Program-made: the position numbers and the translations under genes
The notes under the pieces: model-generated
The model's database searches: none
Told to the model about the DNA's origin: nothing
The model's input: only the letters and a program-made list of their open reading frames with translations
Origin: Altererythrobacter sp.
GTDB taxonomy: Bacteria > Pseudomonadota > Alphaproteobacteria > Sphingomonadales > Sphingomonadaceae
NCBI GenBank assembly: GCA_017308255.1
Contig: JAFKFN010000005.1
Coordinates: forward strand, 186,001-250,000
DNA length: 64,000 bases
Direction: 5' to 3'
Shown here: positions 25,847 through 34,341 of the stretch, piece after piece
Layout of the letters: the number at the start of each line of letters is the position of its first letter
Position numbering within the stretch: the stretch's first letter is position 1

Positions 25847-26530
25847 ATGACATATACCGCCGAAACCTCCCTCCTGTCGCGTGCAACCGCCATCCTCTTT
25901 TCGGCGGCGATCCACGCCGCGCTGGGATTCGCCCTGTTCATGAACTTCCCGGCCGGCACCCCGAATGCCGGCACCCGTTCTGGCGAGCGCGGCGATGTGC
26001 TGGTGGTCGAGCTCCTGCCGCTGCCCGATGGCGGCAGGACCGGGGAAGGGCGTGAGCAGCACGACCGCCAGCGCCGCGAACATGCCGGCCTCGTCGACAA
26101 CGTCGGCGCGCGCGACGGCGGGGAGAAAAAGGGTCCTGCGGAACGGATCGGAAGCCCGCCGCGCGGCGACGGTGGCCGGGACGAGACGAGCGGCATGGCC
26201 GGCGCGCAGGACGATCGCAGCGGCGCGCCGGCCTTGTCCGGCGCCGAGATCCAGGCGTTCCGCGCGCGGCTGCTCAGCCATATCGAACGCTTCCGCCGCT
26301 ATCCGCCCCAGGCGCGCGAGGCGGGGCAAGAGGGCGTGGTCCGCATCCAGTTCGTGATGGATCGATCCGGGAATGTCACCGAAGCCTGGGTGGAGCTGAG
26401 TTCGGGATCGGCGCTGCTCGACCAGGAAGCCATCGCGGCGGTGATGCGCGCCCAGCCCCTGCCGACGCCGCCTTCGAACTGGCCGCGCGCCTTCGGCGTG
26501 GCGCTGCCGATCGGCTTTTCGCTCCAGTGA
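25847..26530 (+). CDS. tonB: TonB-family energy transducer (second copy)
   Basis: A 227-residue protein with an N-terminal TM segment (ATAILFSAAIHAALGFALFM), a polar Gly/Arg/Glu-rich linker (not Pro-rich, unlike classical TonB) and a clear TonB C-terminal domain (LSHIERFRRYPPQAREAGQEG, then VRIQFVMDRSGNVTEAWVE and LDQEAIAAVMRAQPLP). It differs strongly from the TonB at 19308-20012 and lacks its own exbB/exbD neighbours. It heads a four-gene operon with STN, ECF sigma and FecR genes, and its stop overlaps the next GTG (GTGA). Confidence 0.88.
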   Translation: MTYTAETSLLSRATAILFSAAIHAALGFALFMNFPAGTPNAGTRSGERGDVLVVELLPLPDGGRTGEGREQHDRQRREHAGLVDNVGARDGGEKKGPAERIGSPPRGDGGRDETSGMAGAQDDRSGAPALSGAEIQAFRARLLSHIERFRRYPPQAREAGQEGVVRIQFVMDRSGNVTEAWVELSSGSALLDQEAIAAVMRAQPLPTPPSNWPRAFGVALPIGFSLQ

Positions 26531-27276
26531 TCGTGCTTATCGCCTCGGCAGCGCCGACAGGACGCGGGTTCCTGTTCCTGGGGCGCTGCGCGATCCTGCT
26601 CGCGATCCTCGCGATCGCGCAGGCGGCCTGGGCCGCCGACGACAATCCGCAGGGCGAGCGGCGGCACTATGAGATCGGCGCCCAGCCGCTCGACAATGCC
26701 CTGGCGCGCTTCTCCGAGATCAGCGGCGTCGACGTGCTGCTGCGCGAGGCCAGCGCGAGCCAGCGCCGCTCGCCCGCGGTCAGCGGCGAGTTGACGGCCA
26801 TCGAGGCGCTTGCCCGGCTGCTCGAAGGGTCCGGTCTCGTCGCCCGTTTCACCAGCGCGCGGTCCGCGATCGTCGTCCCGGCCGAGCGCGCCGGCGATCC
26901 GTGGATCGCGCCCTCGGGCGAGAGTGGCGGCGGACAGGCGCTGCTCAGTCTCGACATGATGCGGGTGACGGCGCCCAGGATGATCGGCGCGCCGCGTTCG
27001 AACCCGGCCGAAGGGATCTTCGCCCAGCAGCTCGTCGTCGCCATCCGCCGCGTCGTCATGGAGCGGTCCGTCTTTGCCGGCGGGCGGACCACCGACATCC
27101 GGATCGCCACGCGGATCGGGAGCGACGGCACACTGCATGACGTGCGGATCGTGCGGGAAAGCCGGGATGCCGCGGCCGATCTGCGGCTGAAGGAACTGCT
27201 CGAGGGTCTGGCGCTCGGCCTCCTGCCGCCCGAAGGCTTGCGCCAGCCGCTGATCTTCGACGTCTCGGGACGCTGA
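26527..27276 (+). CDS. Periplasmic STN-domain protein with TonB-C-like tail
   Basis: A 249-residue protein: signal sequence (RCAILLAILAIAQAAWA, cleavage near residue 36), an STN (secretin/TonB short N-terminal) domain at about 46-120 (HYEIGAQPLDNALARFSEISGVDVLL), a linker, then a beta-alpha-beta tail (TDIRIATRIGSDGTLHDVRIV) like a TonB C-terminal domain. STN domains usually form the N-terminal signalling part of TonB-dependent transducers such as FecA, contacting FecR. Here the domain is detached from any barrel. Encoded between a tonB and a sigma/FecR pair, it may relay the envelope signal to FecR. GTG start overlaps the upstream stop. Confidence 0.8.
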   Translation: MIVLIASAAPTGRGFLFLGRCAILLAILAIAQAAWAADDNPQGERRHYEIGAQPLDNALARFSEISGVDVLLREASASQRRSPAVSGELTAIEALARLLEGSGLVARFTSARSAIVVPAERAGDPWIAPSGESGGGQALLSLDMMRVTAPRMIGAPRSNPAEGIFAQQLVVAIRRVVMERSVFAGGRTTDIRIATRIGSDGTLHDVRIVRESRDAAADLRLKELLEGLALGLLPPEGLRQPLIFDVSGR

Positions 27277-27328
27277 CCGTGGAGAGCGCGACCCTTTCTC
27301 CCTGCGCCGATCCGGCAGGCGCGCGAGG

Positions 27329-27874
27329 ATGACGGAACCCAGCCGCATCCTGCTCCGGCGCTCGCTGGTCGACGGCTATAACGAGTTTCGGCGGCGGCTT
27401 GCGCGGCGGCTCGGCTCCTCGACGCTTGCGAGCGAAGCGCTCAACGAGACCTGGATCGCGCTCGGCCGGGGCGGCGAACTTGGCCAGGTCGCGGACGCCG
27501 ACGCCTATGTCTATCGCGCCGCGCTCAATGCCGCCGGGGCCTTGCGCAAACGGGACGAGCGCCATGGCGGGCATCTCGATCTCGCCGACCTGCCCGACGT
27601 CGCCGACGATGCCCCGCTGGCCGACCGCGCCGCCGTGGCGCGCGACGAGGTCGAGCGGATGATGGAGGCCTTGCGCGAACTGCCGCAGCGCCAGCGCGAG
27701 GCTTTCCTGGAATGCTTTCGCGGCGACACGCTGCCCGAGGTGATCGCCGAGCGCTGGCAGGTCAGCGTCCGCACCATCCAGGCCGATATCCGCGGGGCGA
27801 TCCTGCACTGCGCGGACCGCCTGGGCAGAAAAAATATTCTCGCTGGCAAGCGGGTCAGACACTCTAGGGATTAG
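27329..27874 (+). CDS. ECF sigma factor (FecI-like)
   Basis: A 181-residue sigma-70-family factor. Region 2 lies at about 10-80 (YNEFRRRLARRLGSSTLASEALNETWIAL) and region 4 at about 110-170 (ALRELPQRQREAFLECFRGDTLPEVIAERWQVSVRTIQADIRGAI), with the helix-turn-helix near the end. Length and layout fit iron-starvation-type ECF factors. A FecR-type anti-sigma gene follows 61 bp downstream. It should direct RNA polymerase to envelope-signal-dependent promoters; targets are not evident. Confidence 0.9.
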   Translation: MTEPSRILLRRSLVDGYNEFRRRLARRLGSSTLASEALNETWIALGRGGELGQVADADAYVYRAALNAAGALRKRDERHGGHLDLADLPDVADDAPLADRAAVARDEVERMMEALRELPQRQREAFLECFRGDTLPEVIAERWQVSVRTIQADIRGAILHCADRLGRKNILAGKRVRHSRD

Positions 27875-27935
27875 GAGGCTTTTTGTTGTTGGCGACTGTG
27901 AACCATATCCTGCCGGCCAGGCGATCCGAGCATCC

Positions 27936-28979
27936 ATGAGCTCGGATGGAAGCCTCGACGGCGGCTATGCGCCCCTCGACGTGGAAGCGGTCGACTGGGT
28001 CGTTCGGCTCACGGTCGGACAGCTTTCCGATGCGGATCGGGATGCGTTCGACCGCTGGCGCGGCGCGAGCGCCGAGCATGAACGCGCTTTCGCCGCCGCC
28101 TCGGATCTGTGCGGGCAAGTGCGCCGGATCGCGATCGCGATCGATCCGGCCGATGCGGGGAGGATTGCGCCGGAGCGCGATCTCGAATCCGATAATGTGC
28201 TTCCCTTTCTTCCCCCTTCCGGGCAGCAGCCACTGTCCAGCGGTAGAACAGGGCCACAGCGGGGGCTCAGCCGCCGCGCGTTCATGGGCGGCGGCGCGGT
28301 CGCGGCATCGCTCGCGGGCGGCCTGCTGATGGTGAACCCGCCCCTGGGGCTGTGGCCCTCGCTGGCCGAACTGATGGCCGACGAGCGCACGGGCGCGGGC
28401 GAACGGCGCAGCTTCTCGCCCATGGCCGGGGTCGATATCGAGCTGAACTCGCGCTCGAGCGCCTCGCGCATCCGGGACGGCCTCGACCTGATCGGGGGCG
28501 AGGCCTTCGTCTCGGTGGCGGGGACGGAGCAGCCCTTTCGGGTGACGGCGGGCGGCCGGACGCTGACGGCAAGCCGGGCGACGTTCAACGTGCAGGCCTA
28601 TGCGAACGAGCTTTGCGTGACCTGCCTGAGCGGATCGGTCGATGTGGGGCATGGCGCGGGCAGCGAGACGCTGGGGGCCGGCCGCGAGATCCTGTTCCTC
28701 GCCGGCGGCGGGGTCCGCGAAGCGCCGGCCGACCCGCTCGTGCGCCTCGCCTGGCGGCGCGGTCTCCTGATCCTGCGGGGAACGCCGGTGTCCGACGCGA
28801 TCCCGCAGATCAACCGCTACTATCCGGGCCGCCTCGTGCTTACCGACAACAGCAAGGCGAGCTTGCCGGTGACGGGCGTGTTCCATGTCGATCAGATCGA
28901 CCTCGCCGTGGTCCAGCTCGAGCGGCTGCTCGGCGTCGGCGCGCGGCGCCTTCCGGGCGGAGTCGTTCTGCTCGGATAA
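27936..28979 (+). CDS. FecR-family anti-sigma regulator
   Basis: A 347-residue protein. The cytoplasmic N-terminal part (AVDWVVRLTVGQLSDADRDAFDRWRGASAEHERAF) carries the FecR sigma-binding pattern. A TM segment follows a twin-arginine-like motif (SRRAFMGGGAVAASLAGGLL, about 112-130). The periplasmic part has the FecR domain (AGVDIELNSRSSASRI; TASRATFNVQAYANE) and an STN-like C-terminus (GTPVSDAIPQINRYYPGRLVLTD). FecR holds the paired sigma factor in check until an envelope signal arrives. Here the likely signal partner is the STN protein two genes upstream. Confidence 0.9.
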   Translation: MSSDGSLDGGYAPLDVEAVDWVVRLTVGQLSDADRDAFDRWRGASAEHERAFAAASDLCGQVRRIAIAIDPADAGRIAPERDLESDNVLPFLPPSGQQPLSSGRTGPQRGLSRRAFMGGGAVAASLAGGLLMVNPPLGLWPSLAELMADERTGAGERRSFSPMAGVDIELNSRSSASRIRDGLDLIGGEAFVSVAGTEQPFRVTAGGRTLTASRATFNVQAYANELCVTCLSGSVDVGHGAGSETLGAGREILFLAGGGVREAPADPLVRLAWRRGLLILRGTPVSDAIPQINRYYPGRLVLTDNSKASLPVTGVFHVDQIDLAVVQLERLLGVGARRLPGGVVLLG

Positions 28980-29029
28980 GCCCGGTTACATTTTTATTAC
29001 GTCCCGCGCTTCGCTACGGCTCCCGTTTT

Positions 29030-29049
29030 CCTCTCTACCTATAGAGAGG
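29030..29049. repeat. 8-bp inverted repeat upstream of the LysR gene
   Basis: CCTCTCTA and TAGAGAGG form a perfect 8-bp stem with a 4-nt loop, in the 198-bp gap after FecR. It may be a weak terminator for the sigma/FecR operon or an operator for the LysR gene starting at 29178. No U-tract follows on the plus strand. Confidence 0.4.
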
Positions 29050-29177
29050 GTCTGAAAAGATGCGCGAACTTGCACCGGACGACGGCCGCGACGCGCGGCG
29101 CAAAACTGGCTCGATGATCTTGAGAATGCCCGGTCGCAGGCGCAGGCGCGGGCGGTCACGACGGCGGCGATAGTGCG

Positions 29178-30086
29178 ATGTCGTTCGAGTTCCGCCAGTT
29201 GCGTTATGCGGTTGCCGCGGGAGATTCCGGGAGCTTCGCCAAAGCGGCGGCACGACTGCGGGTCAAGCAATCGACGCTCAGCCGCCGCATCATGCTCCTC
29301 GAGCAGCAGATCGGGCTGAGGATATTCGACCGATCGACGCAAGGCGCGGTGCCGACACGGGCTGGCGCGGAGTTTCTCGCTGCCGCGCGCCGCATCGTCG
29401 ACGAAGCCGAAGGGCTCAAGTCCTGCGCGAAGGCCGTGGGCCGCGGCGAGGCGGGACGCCTCGTGGTCGGGTTCAGCACGTCGCTGTCCGCGGGCCATTT
29501 GCGTGCAGCTCTGTCCGGCTTCTACCGGCGCTATCCCGATGTCGATCTCCACTGCGTCGAAGCGGGGTGGGAGGCATTGATGCGCGGGATCGCGACGCGC
29601 GCGATCGATGTCGCCATCATCCCTGGGAAAATGCCGGACGACAGGCTCGCGAGGCGACATCTCTGGCCCGAACGGCTGATGGTGGCGCTTCCCGAGGATC
29701 ATCCTGCCGCCGCGTCCGAGACGATCTTCTGGACGGACCTACGCGATGAGACCTTCGTGCTGCCCAAGCTCGATCCCGGCCCCGACGCCGCCGACCTCGT
29801 GCGGGCGCGCCTACGCGGCGCGGGCGGCATACCCACGATCCTCATGGAAGACGTGTCGCGGGAGAATATCCTGAGCTTCCTGCCCGTCTGCCGCTATGTC
29901 TCGCTGGTCGCCGAGACGGCGGCGGGCGCTCCGCATCCGGGCGTGGTCCTGCGCGAGATCCACGACTTCGCCGGAATGGCCCATCTCGATTTCTGGGCCT
30001 GGTGGCATCCTGACAATGGAAATGCCGCGCTCGATGGCTTTCTGCGGCTCGTCGGTGAAGGATATCCTGAAGCCGTGCGCGCATGA
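29178..30086 (+). CDS. LysR-family transcriptional regulator
   Basis: A 302-residue protein with the N-terminal winged HTH (FRQLRYAVAAGDSGSFAKAAARLRVKQSTLSRRIMLLEQQIGLRIF) and a periplasmic-binding-like effector domain (GRLVVGFSTSLSAGHLRAAL onward). Normal length. It probably acts as a tetramer responding to a small molecule, but the ligand is not readable. Its stop overlaps the start of the small Cys-rich gene at 30083. Confidence 0.9.
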   Translation: MSFEFRQLRYAVAAGDSGSFAKAAARLRVKQSTLSRRIMLLEQQIGLRIFDRSTQGAVPTRAGAEFLAAARRIVDEAEGLKSCAKAVGRGEAGRLVVGFSTSLSAGHLRAALSGFYRRYPDVDLHCVEAGWEALMRGIATRAIDVAIIPGKMPDDRLARRHLWPERLMVALPEDHPAAASETIFWTDLRDETFVLPKLDPGPDAADLVRARLRGAGGIPTILMEDVSRENILSFLPVCRYVSLVAETAAGAPHPGVVLREIHDFAGMAHLDFWAWWHPDNGNAALDGFLRLVGEGYPEAVRA

Positions 30087-30544
30087 CCAGGTTGCACGCT
30101 TGGCGGTTTTCACGTCGGAGTCTATGTCTGCACGGTATGGAAGAAGTTGTCGTCAACGTCAGGACTGCGCCGGTCGATTGCTGGTCCTGCGGTGCGGAAA
30201 CGAGCATTGTCTCCTCGATCGAGTTGAGTCGTGGCGAGACGAGTGCGCCCTGCTCGATATCGGATTTCACCGCCTATCCGCGACTTGTTGAGCCGGTCCG
30301 CACAGCCCTTCGCGACAAGGTAGAGATCGGAGACCTGAAGATGCGCCACAGCAAAACGCTGGCGCGGTCCTATGTGAGCAATGGCTGCGCGCATTGTGAT
30401 GCGCTGTTCGGCCAGCACTTCGAGATCCACGCGCGCTATGGGGAAATAGAAGCGGCGCGCTTTGCGGCCTCGGCGGCCGACGGGTGGGGTGCGCTGCTCG
30501 ATGCGCTCCTGGCATCGGACGACGGACACCTGTTCCACTTCTAG
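30083..30544 (+). CDS. Small protein with two CxxC motifs (putative zinc-binding)
   Basis: Up to 153 residues. Two CxxC pairs (CWSCGAE and GCAHCDALFGQHFE) are spaced about 70 residues apart and could hold one zinc ion. No known domain named. ATG 30083 overlaps the LysR stop by 4 bp; the first 18 residues look unconserved in character, and a second ATG at 30137 (MEEVVVNVRTAPVDCW) may be the real start. Coupled translation with the LysR regulator suggests a linked job. Confidence 0.65.
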   Translation: MTRLHAWRFSRRSLCLHGMEEVVVNVRTAPVDCWSCGAETSIVSSIELSRGETSAPCSISDFTAYPRLVEPVRTALRDKVEIGDLKMRHSKTLARSYVSNGCAHCDALFGQHFEIHARYGEIEAARFAASAADGWGALLDALLASDDGHLFHF

Positions 30545-30611
30545 CATCGCCGACGGTGCCGGACAGTCGCGATCGGCAGAGCCGCCGGCTCGCGCTTGCG
30601 GCCCGTTCTGC

Positions 30612-30860
30612 TCAACCGCCTGACGGCCTCGATCCGGCGGTGACGTCCCGCCGCGCCTTCGCAAAACCCCGGTCCGAGGCGATGAACCGCTGGAGCATCG
30701 GCACGATCAGCCGCGCCGGCTCGATCGCCGCGGGCGGGTCGCTCGCTTTGCCGAGGATCGCGCCATAGGCCGTCAAATCCGCGAACAGGGCGGCGGGCAG
30801 CTCGATCGTGAGCTTCACCGGCTTGTCGTCGGGCAGGGCCGCGAGCTTGAGGCCGGTCAT
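30612..30860 (-). CDS. DUF2274 protein
   Basis: An 82-residue protein (LAALPDDKPVKLTIELPAAL; RLIVPMLQRFIASDRGF) of the DUF2274 family, regularly encoded directly after trbI in alphaproteobacterial trb clusters. It resembles a short ribbon-helix-helix-like protein (strand KLTIELP then helices). It overlaps trbI by 4 bp. Function unknown. Confidence 0.85.
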   Translation of the reverse strand: MTGLKLAALPDDKPVKLTIELPAALFADLTAYGAILGKASDPPAAIEPARLIVPMLQRFIASDRGFAKARRDVTAGSRPSGG

Positions 30861-32149
30861 GGCCGCCCTCCCGGCCCGGCGGGCGCGAGGACGAGATCGT
30901 GCGTGACGATCACACGCACCGGCATCCCCGGACGGATGGTAAGCGTCGGCTGCACGTTGAGCTGGCGCCGGACGATCTGCTGCCCGGCCTGGTTGAGCGT
31001 ATCCTGCGTGCCGCGCCGAAGCGCGCGGGCGAGATCACCGTCATCGTCGCTCACCAGCTCGGTGCCGACGCCGAGCAGGGTCGAGACGGCCGAGGCGCGC
31101 AGCATCATGCCCCAATGGTGGTTGGTGCGGTCCTGCAACCCCGCCTGACCCATCGCATCGGCGCCGGGCTGGCGCTCGAGGGCGAGCGAGCGGCCATCGG
31201 GCAGGATCAGCCGCGTCCAGGCCAGCAGCAGGCGATTCTGCCCGAACGAGATCTGGCTGTCATATTCGCCGATCAGCCTTGCGCCCTGCGGGATCAGGAG
31301 GTGGCGTCCGGTGAGGCTGTCATAGACATGGGCCGTCACCTGCGCCGTCACCTGTCCCGGCAGGTCGGAGCTGAGGCCGGTGATGAGCGCCGCCGGAATG
31401 ACGCTCCCGGCATGGACGACATAGGGCGAGGCTGGCGGCGCCAGGCGCTCGGCGCTCACGGTGCGGCGTTCGACTTCCCCGGCCATGAAGGCGCGCTTCT
31501 CGGCCTGGCCGTTCTGGACGCTGTCCTCGCCGCGCTGCGGTGCGCCGGACGGCATCGTGCCAAGGTCGGCCAGCGCCGGAAGCGATGGACCGGCCACCGC
31601 TGCGCCTCCCGACCCGCGTGTGCCCAGGAACAGGCCGCTGATGCGCGCAGCGTCCCGCTCCTGAGCGGCCCGTTCCCGCGCGGCGACGCGCGGATCGGGC
31701 GGCGGCGGCGGGGCGCCGATCGGGGGCACCGGCACGTCCTCGCCGCGCTGCCGGGCCGCAACGATCGGGCCGCCGAGATCGCCGGGCAGCGGCGCGCCGA
31801 GCCGCGGCACCTGGCCATAGTCGCTGGGAGCGCTGCTGATCGTCTCGGCGGTCGCGCGGCCGTCGGTGTTGTAGAGTTCCTGGCCCTGCCGGTCGCCGCC
31901 CGGTTGCAGCGCATAGATGAGCGCGCCGCCGATCACCGCCGCCCCGCCGCCGCCGAGGGCGATCAGGGCTTTGCGCGAGAGGCGCATGACGCGCGGCGGA
32001 TCGCCGCGCAAACGCAGACGGGCCGCGATGGCATCGGGAGAAGCCGGCTGCGGCGCGGGCCGAGATTCGCTCTGAGGCGCGGATGGCGGCGCTTCGGCGG
32101 GATCGCCGTCGCGCATCGCCGGATCGTCGGGTGCGTCGGTTTCGTTCAT
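30857..32149 (-). CDS. trbI: Conjugal transfer protein TrbI (VirB10-like)
   Basis: A 430-residue protein: cytoplasmic N-terminus, TM helix (ALIALGGGGAAVIGGALIYAL, about residues 61-81), Pro-rich periplasmic stretch (PPIGAPPPPPDPR), and C-terminal VirB10 barrel domain (SPYVVHAGSVIPAALITGL; VYDSLTGRHLLIPQGARLIGEYDS). It spans the envelope as part of the type IV secretion core complex and senses ATP energy. ATG 32149 overlaps the trbG stop. Confidence 0.94.
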   Translation of the reverse strand: MNETDAPDDPAMRDGDPAEAPPSAPQSESRPAPQPASPDAIAARLRLRGDPPRVMRLSRKALIALGGGGAAVIGGALIYALQPGGDRQGQELYNTDGRATAETISSAPSDYGQVPRLGAPLPGDLGGPIVAARQRGEDVPVPPIGAPPPPPDPRVAARERAAQERDAARISGLFLGTRGSGGAAVAGPSLPALADLGTMPSGAPQRGEDSVQNGQAEKRAFMAGEVERRTVSAERLAPPASPYVVHAGSVIPAALITGLSSDLPGQVTAQVTAHVYDSLTGRHLLIPQGARLIGEYDSQISFGQNRLLLAWTRLILPDGRSLALERQPGADAMGQAGLQDRTNHHWGMMLRASAVSTLLGVGTELVSDDDGDLARALRRGTQDTLNQAGQQIVRRQLNVQPTLTIRPGMPVRVIVTHDLVLAPAGPGGRP

Positions 32150-33156
32150 CGCCGCCCCCTGCCGTCCTCGCGGCTGATCCGCACGCGCTGCTCTGAGCGG
32201 CGGTCGCCGAGGCGCAGCTCGGCGGCCGCAAACAGCCGGTCGACGATCATGTGGCGGCCGCTGACGCGATAGTTGACCAGTTCGCCGGTCCCGCCGGCGC
32301 CGACGACGAACAGGGGCGGCATGTCGCCCCGGCCGATGCCCGACGGAAACTCGATATACACCTTGTTCCCGTCGTCGAAGACGCGCACCGGCCGCCAGGG
32401 CGGATTGTCGCCGCGAAGCGCATAGCGGAAATTGAGCGCGCCGATGTCGACGCCCGCCGCGATCGGCGCCGCCGCGGCCGCGGCATCGCCCTGCCGGCGC
32501 AGCGCGATCAGATCGTCCTGCGGATAGCGCCAGGAGACCGACGCCATATAGGTCGAGGCTGTCGCGCGCAGCTCGAGATGATAGGTGCGCCGGTCGGTGT
32601 TGATGACCAGGTTGGTGACGAGATCGGCGCGGGTCGGCTTGACGAGGATATGGACGCGCGCGGAGGCGCCCGCCCCGCTCACCGTGTCGCCGATGATCCA
32701 CCGCGCGGTGTCACCCGCCGCGACCGGGCCGGCACCAACGAGCTGCTCGCCCTCCTGCAGCGCGATGTCCGTCACTTGTCCGGGCGCGGCATAGACCTGG
32801 TAGAGCGCGCCTTCGGTCCAGGGATAGAGCTGGATGGCGTTGATGAAGCCGTCCCGCACCGGCTCGATCCGGGCGGCGGCATTGGCCGCGCCGACACGGC
32901 TACGGGGATCGCCCGGTTCGTTCGGCGGGCGTCCGGTGTTCAGGGCGCGGAGCTGACCGGGCAGCGGCAGCGGCTCGGGGATCGCGACGACTTCCACGGC
33001 GCGCGGCGGTTCGGTCGCCTCAAGCGCCGGCGGCGCATCGTCGAGGCTGATCTCAGGGAGGCGCTGCGACGTGGTGGCGCAGCCGGCGAGCGTGGATGCG
33101 GAAAGCAGCAAGGCCGGAAGTGCGAGGATACGGATATGCGGAGGGTGGAGGATCAT
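32146..33156 (-). CDS. trbG: Conjugal transfer protein TrbG (VirB9-like lipoprotein)
   Basis: A 336-residue protein with a lipobox (LLLSASTLAGC, Cys about 26), so it is predicted to be a lipoprotein. The mature part holds the VirB9/CagX pattern (AIQLYPWTEGALYQVYAAPGQ; RTYHLELRATASTYMASVSW YP-type strand; FDDGNKVYIEFP). It binds TrbI and forms the outer-membrane part of the type IV secretion core. It overlaps trbF and trbI by 4 bp each. Confidence 0.94.
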   Translation of the reverse strand: MILHPPHIRILALPALLLSASTLAGCATTSQRLPEISLDDAPPALEATEPPRAVEVVAIPEPLPLPGQLRALNTGRPPNEPGDPRSRVGAANAAARIEPVRDGFINAIQLYPWTEGALYQVYAAPGQVTDIALQEGEQLVGAGPVAAGDTARWIIGDTVSGAGASARVHILVKPTRADLVTNLVINTDRRTYHLELRATASTYMASVSWRYPQDDLIALRRQGDAAAAAAPIAAGVDIGALNFRYALRGDNPPWRPVRVFDDGNKVYIEFPSGIGRGDMPPLFVVGAGGTGELVNYRVSGRHMIVDRLFAAAELRLGDRRSEQRVRISREDGRGRR

Positions 33157-33836
33157 TGGCCCAGCTCCTTCGACCAGTTGATGGCGTTGACGAACAGCCC
33201 AAGCGGATTTTTGCGGAGAGCGTCAGGCGTGCGCGGCGGCTGCACGACGATGGTGAGGATCGCCGACCACCGCTCGGTCGCGGCAAGACTGCCGTCGGAA
33301 TAGCGGCGCTCGGTCCAGGCGACGCGGAAACTGTCGGGCGAGGCGCGGATCACGCTCGACACATCGACCGCGACCTGAACCCGGCCGATCTGCGCGAAGG
33401 GATCGTTGGCGCGGGCATGGTCATTGAGCGCGAGCGCGCCGCGATCGCTGGTGAAGTCATAGGCGCGCAGCCAGTTCTGCCGGACGATGACGGGATCGGC
33501 GGGGAGGCTCCTGACCTGTTCGATGAAGCGCGCGAGGTGGAAGGCGATCTGGGGATCGGTCGGCCGATAGCCGGCCTCGGCCGGTGCGACCGCGCGCGCT
33601 TCGCCGAGCTTGTCGACCTCGACCACCCAGGGGGTGATGGTGCCGCGCGCGCCCTGCCAGACGAGTCCCGCGGCAAGGCCGGTCGAGAGCGTCAGCGCGC
33701 CGAAGAAGGCTAGCCGCCAGCTCTTCGCCTGGACGCGGGCCGAGCCGATGCGGTCGTCCCATGCCTGGGCCGCGCGCTGATAGGGCGTTTCGGGTTCGGG
33801 GGTCTTTCCATAGCGGATGCTGGGTCTGCGAAACAT
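33153..33836 (-). CDS. trbF: Conjugal transfer protein TrbF (VirB8-like)
   Basis: A 227-residue inner-membrane protein: N-terminal tail with NPYQ-like TPYQRAAQAWDDRIGSA, one TM helix (RLAFFGALTLSTGLAAGLVW) and a periplasmic VirB8-like domain (VAPAEAGYRPTDPQIAFHLARFIEQVRSLP; YSDGSLAATERWSAILTI). A scaffold of the type IV secretion system. ATG at 33836 lies 5 bp after the remnant tail of trbL. Confidence 0.94.
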   Translation of the reverse strand: MFRRPSIRYGKTPEPETPYQRAAQAWDDRIGSARVQAKSWRLAFFGALTLSTGLAAGLVWQGARGTITPWVVEVDKLGEARAVAPAEAGYRPTDPQIAFHLARFIEQVRSLPADPVIVRQNWLRAYDFTSDRGALALNDHARANDPFAQIGRVQVAVDVSSVIRASPDSFRVAWTERRYSDGSLAATERWSAILTIVVQPPRTPDALRKNPLGLFVNAINWSKELGQ

Positions 33837-33840
33837 AAGC

Positions 33841-34341
33841 TCAATCCCTTTGGCTGACGTCGACGGAAGCGCCCGCACCGCCGCCGTCGCCGGCGCGCAT
33901 GGTGTGCGCGGCGATGGTCGCGCCCTGCGTCATGGTCTGGCGGCGGCGCATGGCCGTGGCCCAGGCCGGCGGCGCGCTGCCCGCCGCACCGCCGGACCCT
34001 GGTGCGGCGGAGGCGGCACCGGCCGCGCCGGTGATGGTGCCCCCGGTCGCCGAGACGGCGGCGCGATTGCCGGCGCGGAAATTGTCCTTCAGCGACTGCG
34101 CCGCCTTGCGCAGCGGCGAGGCGGCGGCGCTGCCCGCGGCCTGCCCGACAGCCGCCACGCCGCCCGCGACCGCAGCGCCGCCGCTCTTCCCGGCCGAGCC
34201 GAGCGCGTAGGCGCCCGATGCCCCGCCGGACGCGAAGGCACCGCCCCGCGCGGCGCCCGCCACGGCGCTTGCTCCCGCACCGGCAGCGAGTTTCGCACCG
34301 GCGACGCCGCCCGCGAGTGCGCCGCCGGCCGCAAGCGCGGT
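33841..34341 (-). other. Detached in-frame tail of TrbL
   Basis: After the TGA at 34342-34344 the same frame stays open for 166 further codons (TALAAGGALAGGVAGAKLAA and on, ending GGAGASVDVSQRD). This Ala/Gly-rich tail is what normally completes TrbL, and it ends 4 bp before trbF, at the usual place of the trbL stop. It has no ribosome binding site of its own; the first internal ATG is at 34263. It is therefore translated only if the TGA is read through or the TGA is a sequence error. Confidence 0.75.

Noticed and set aside
26299..27348. Minus-strand open frame of 349 codons over the tonB/STN genes
   Set aside because: Arg/Gly-rich mirror of the plus-strand coding sequence without motifs.
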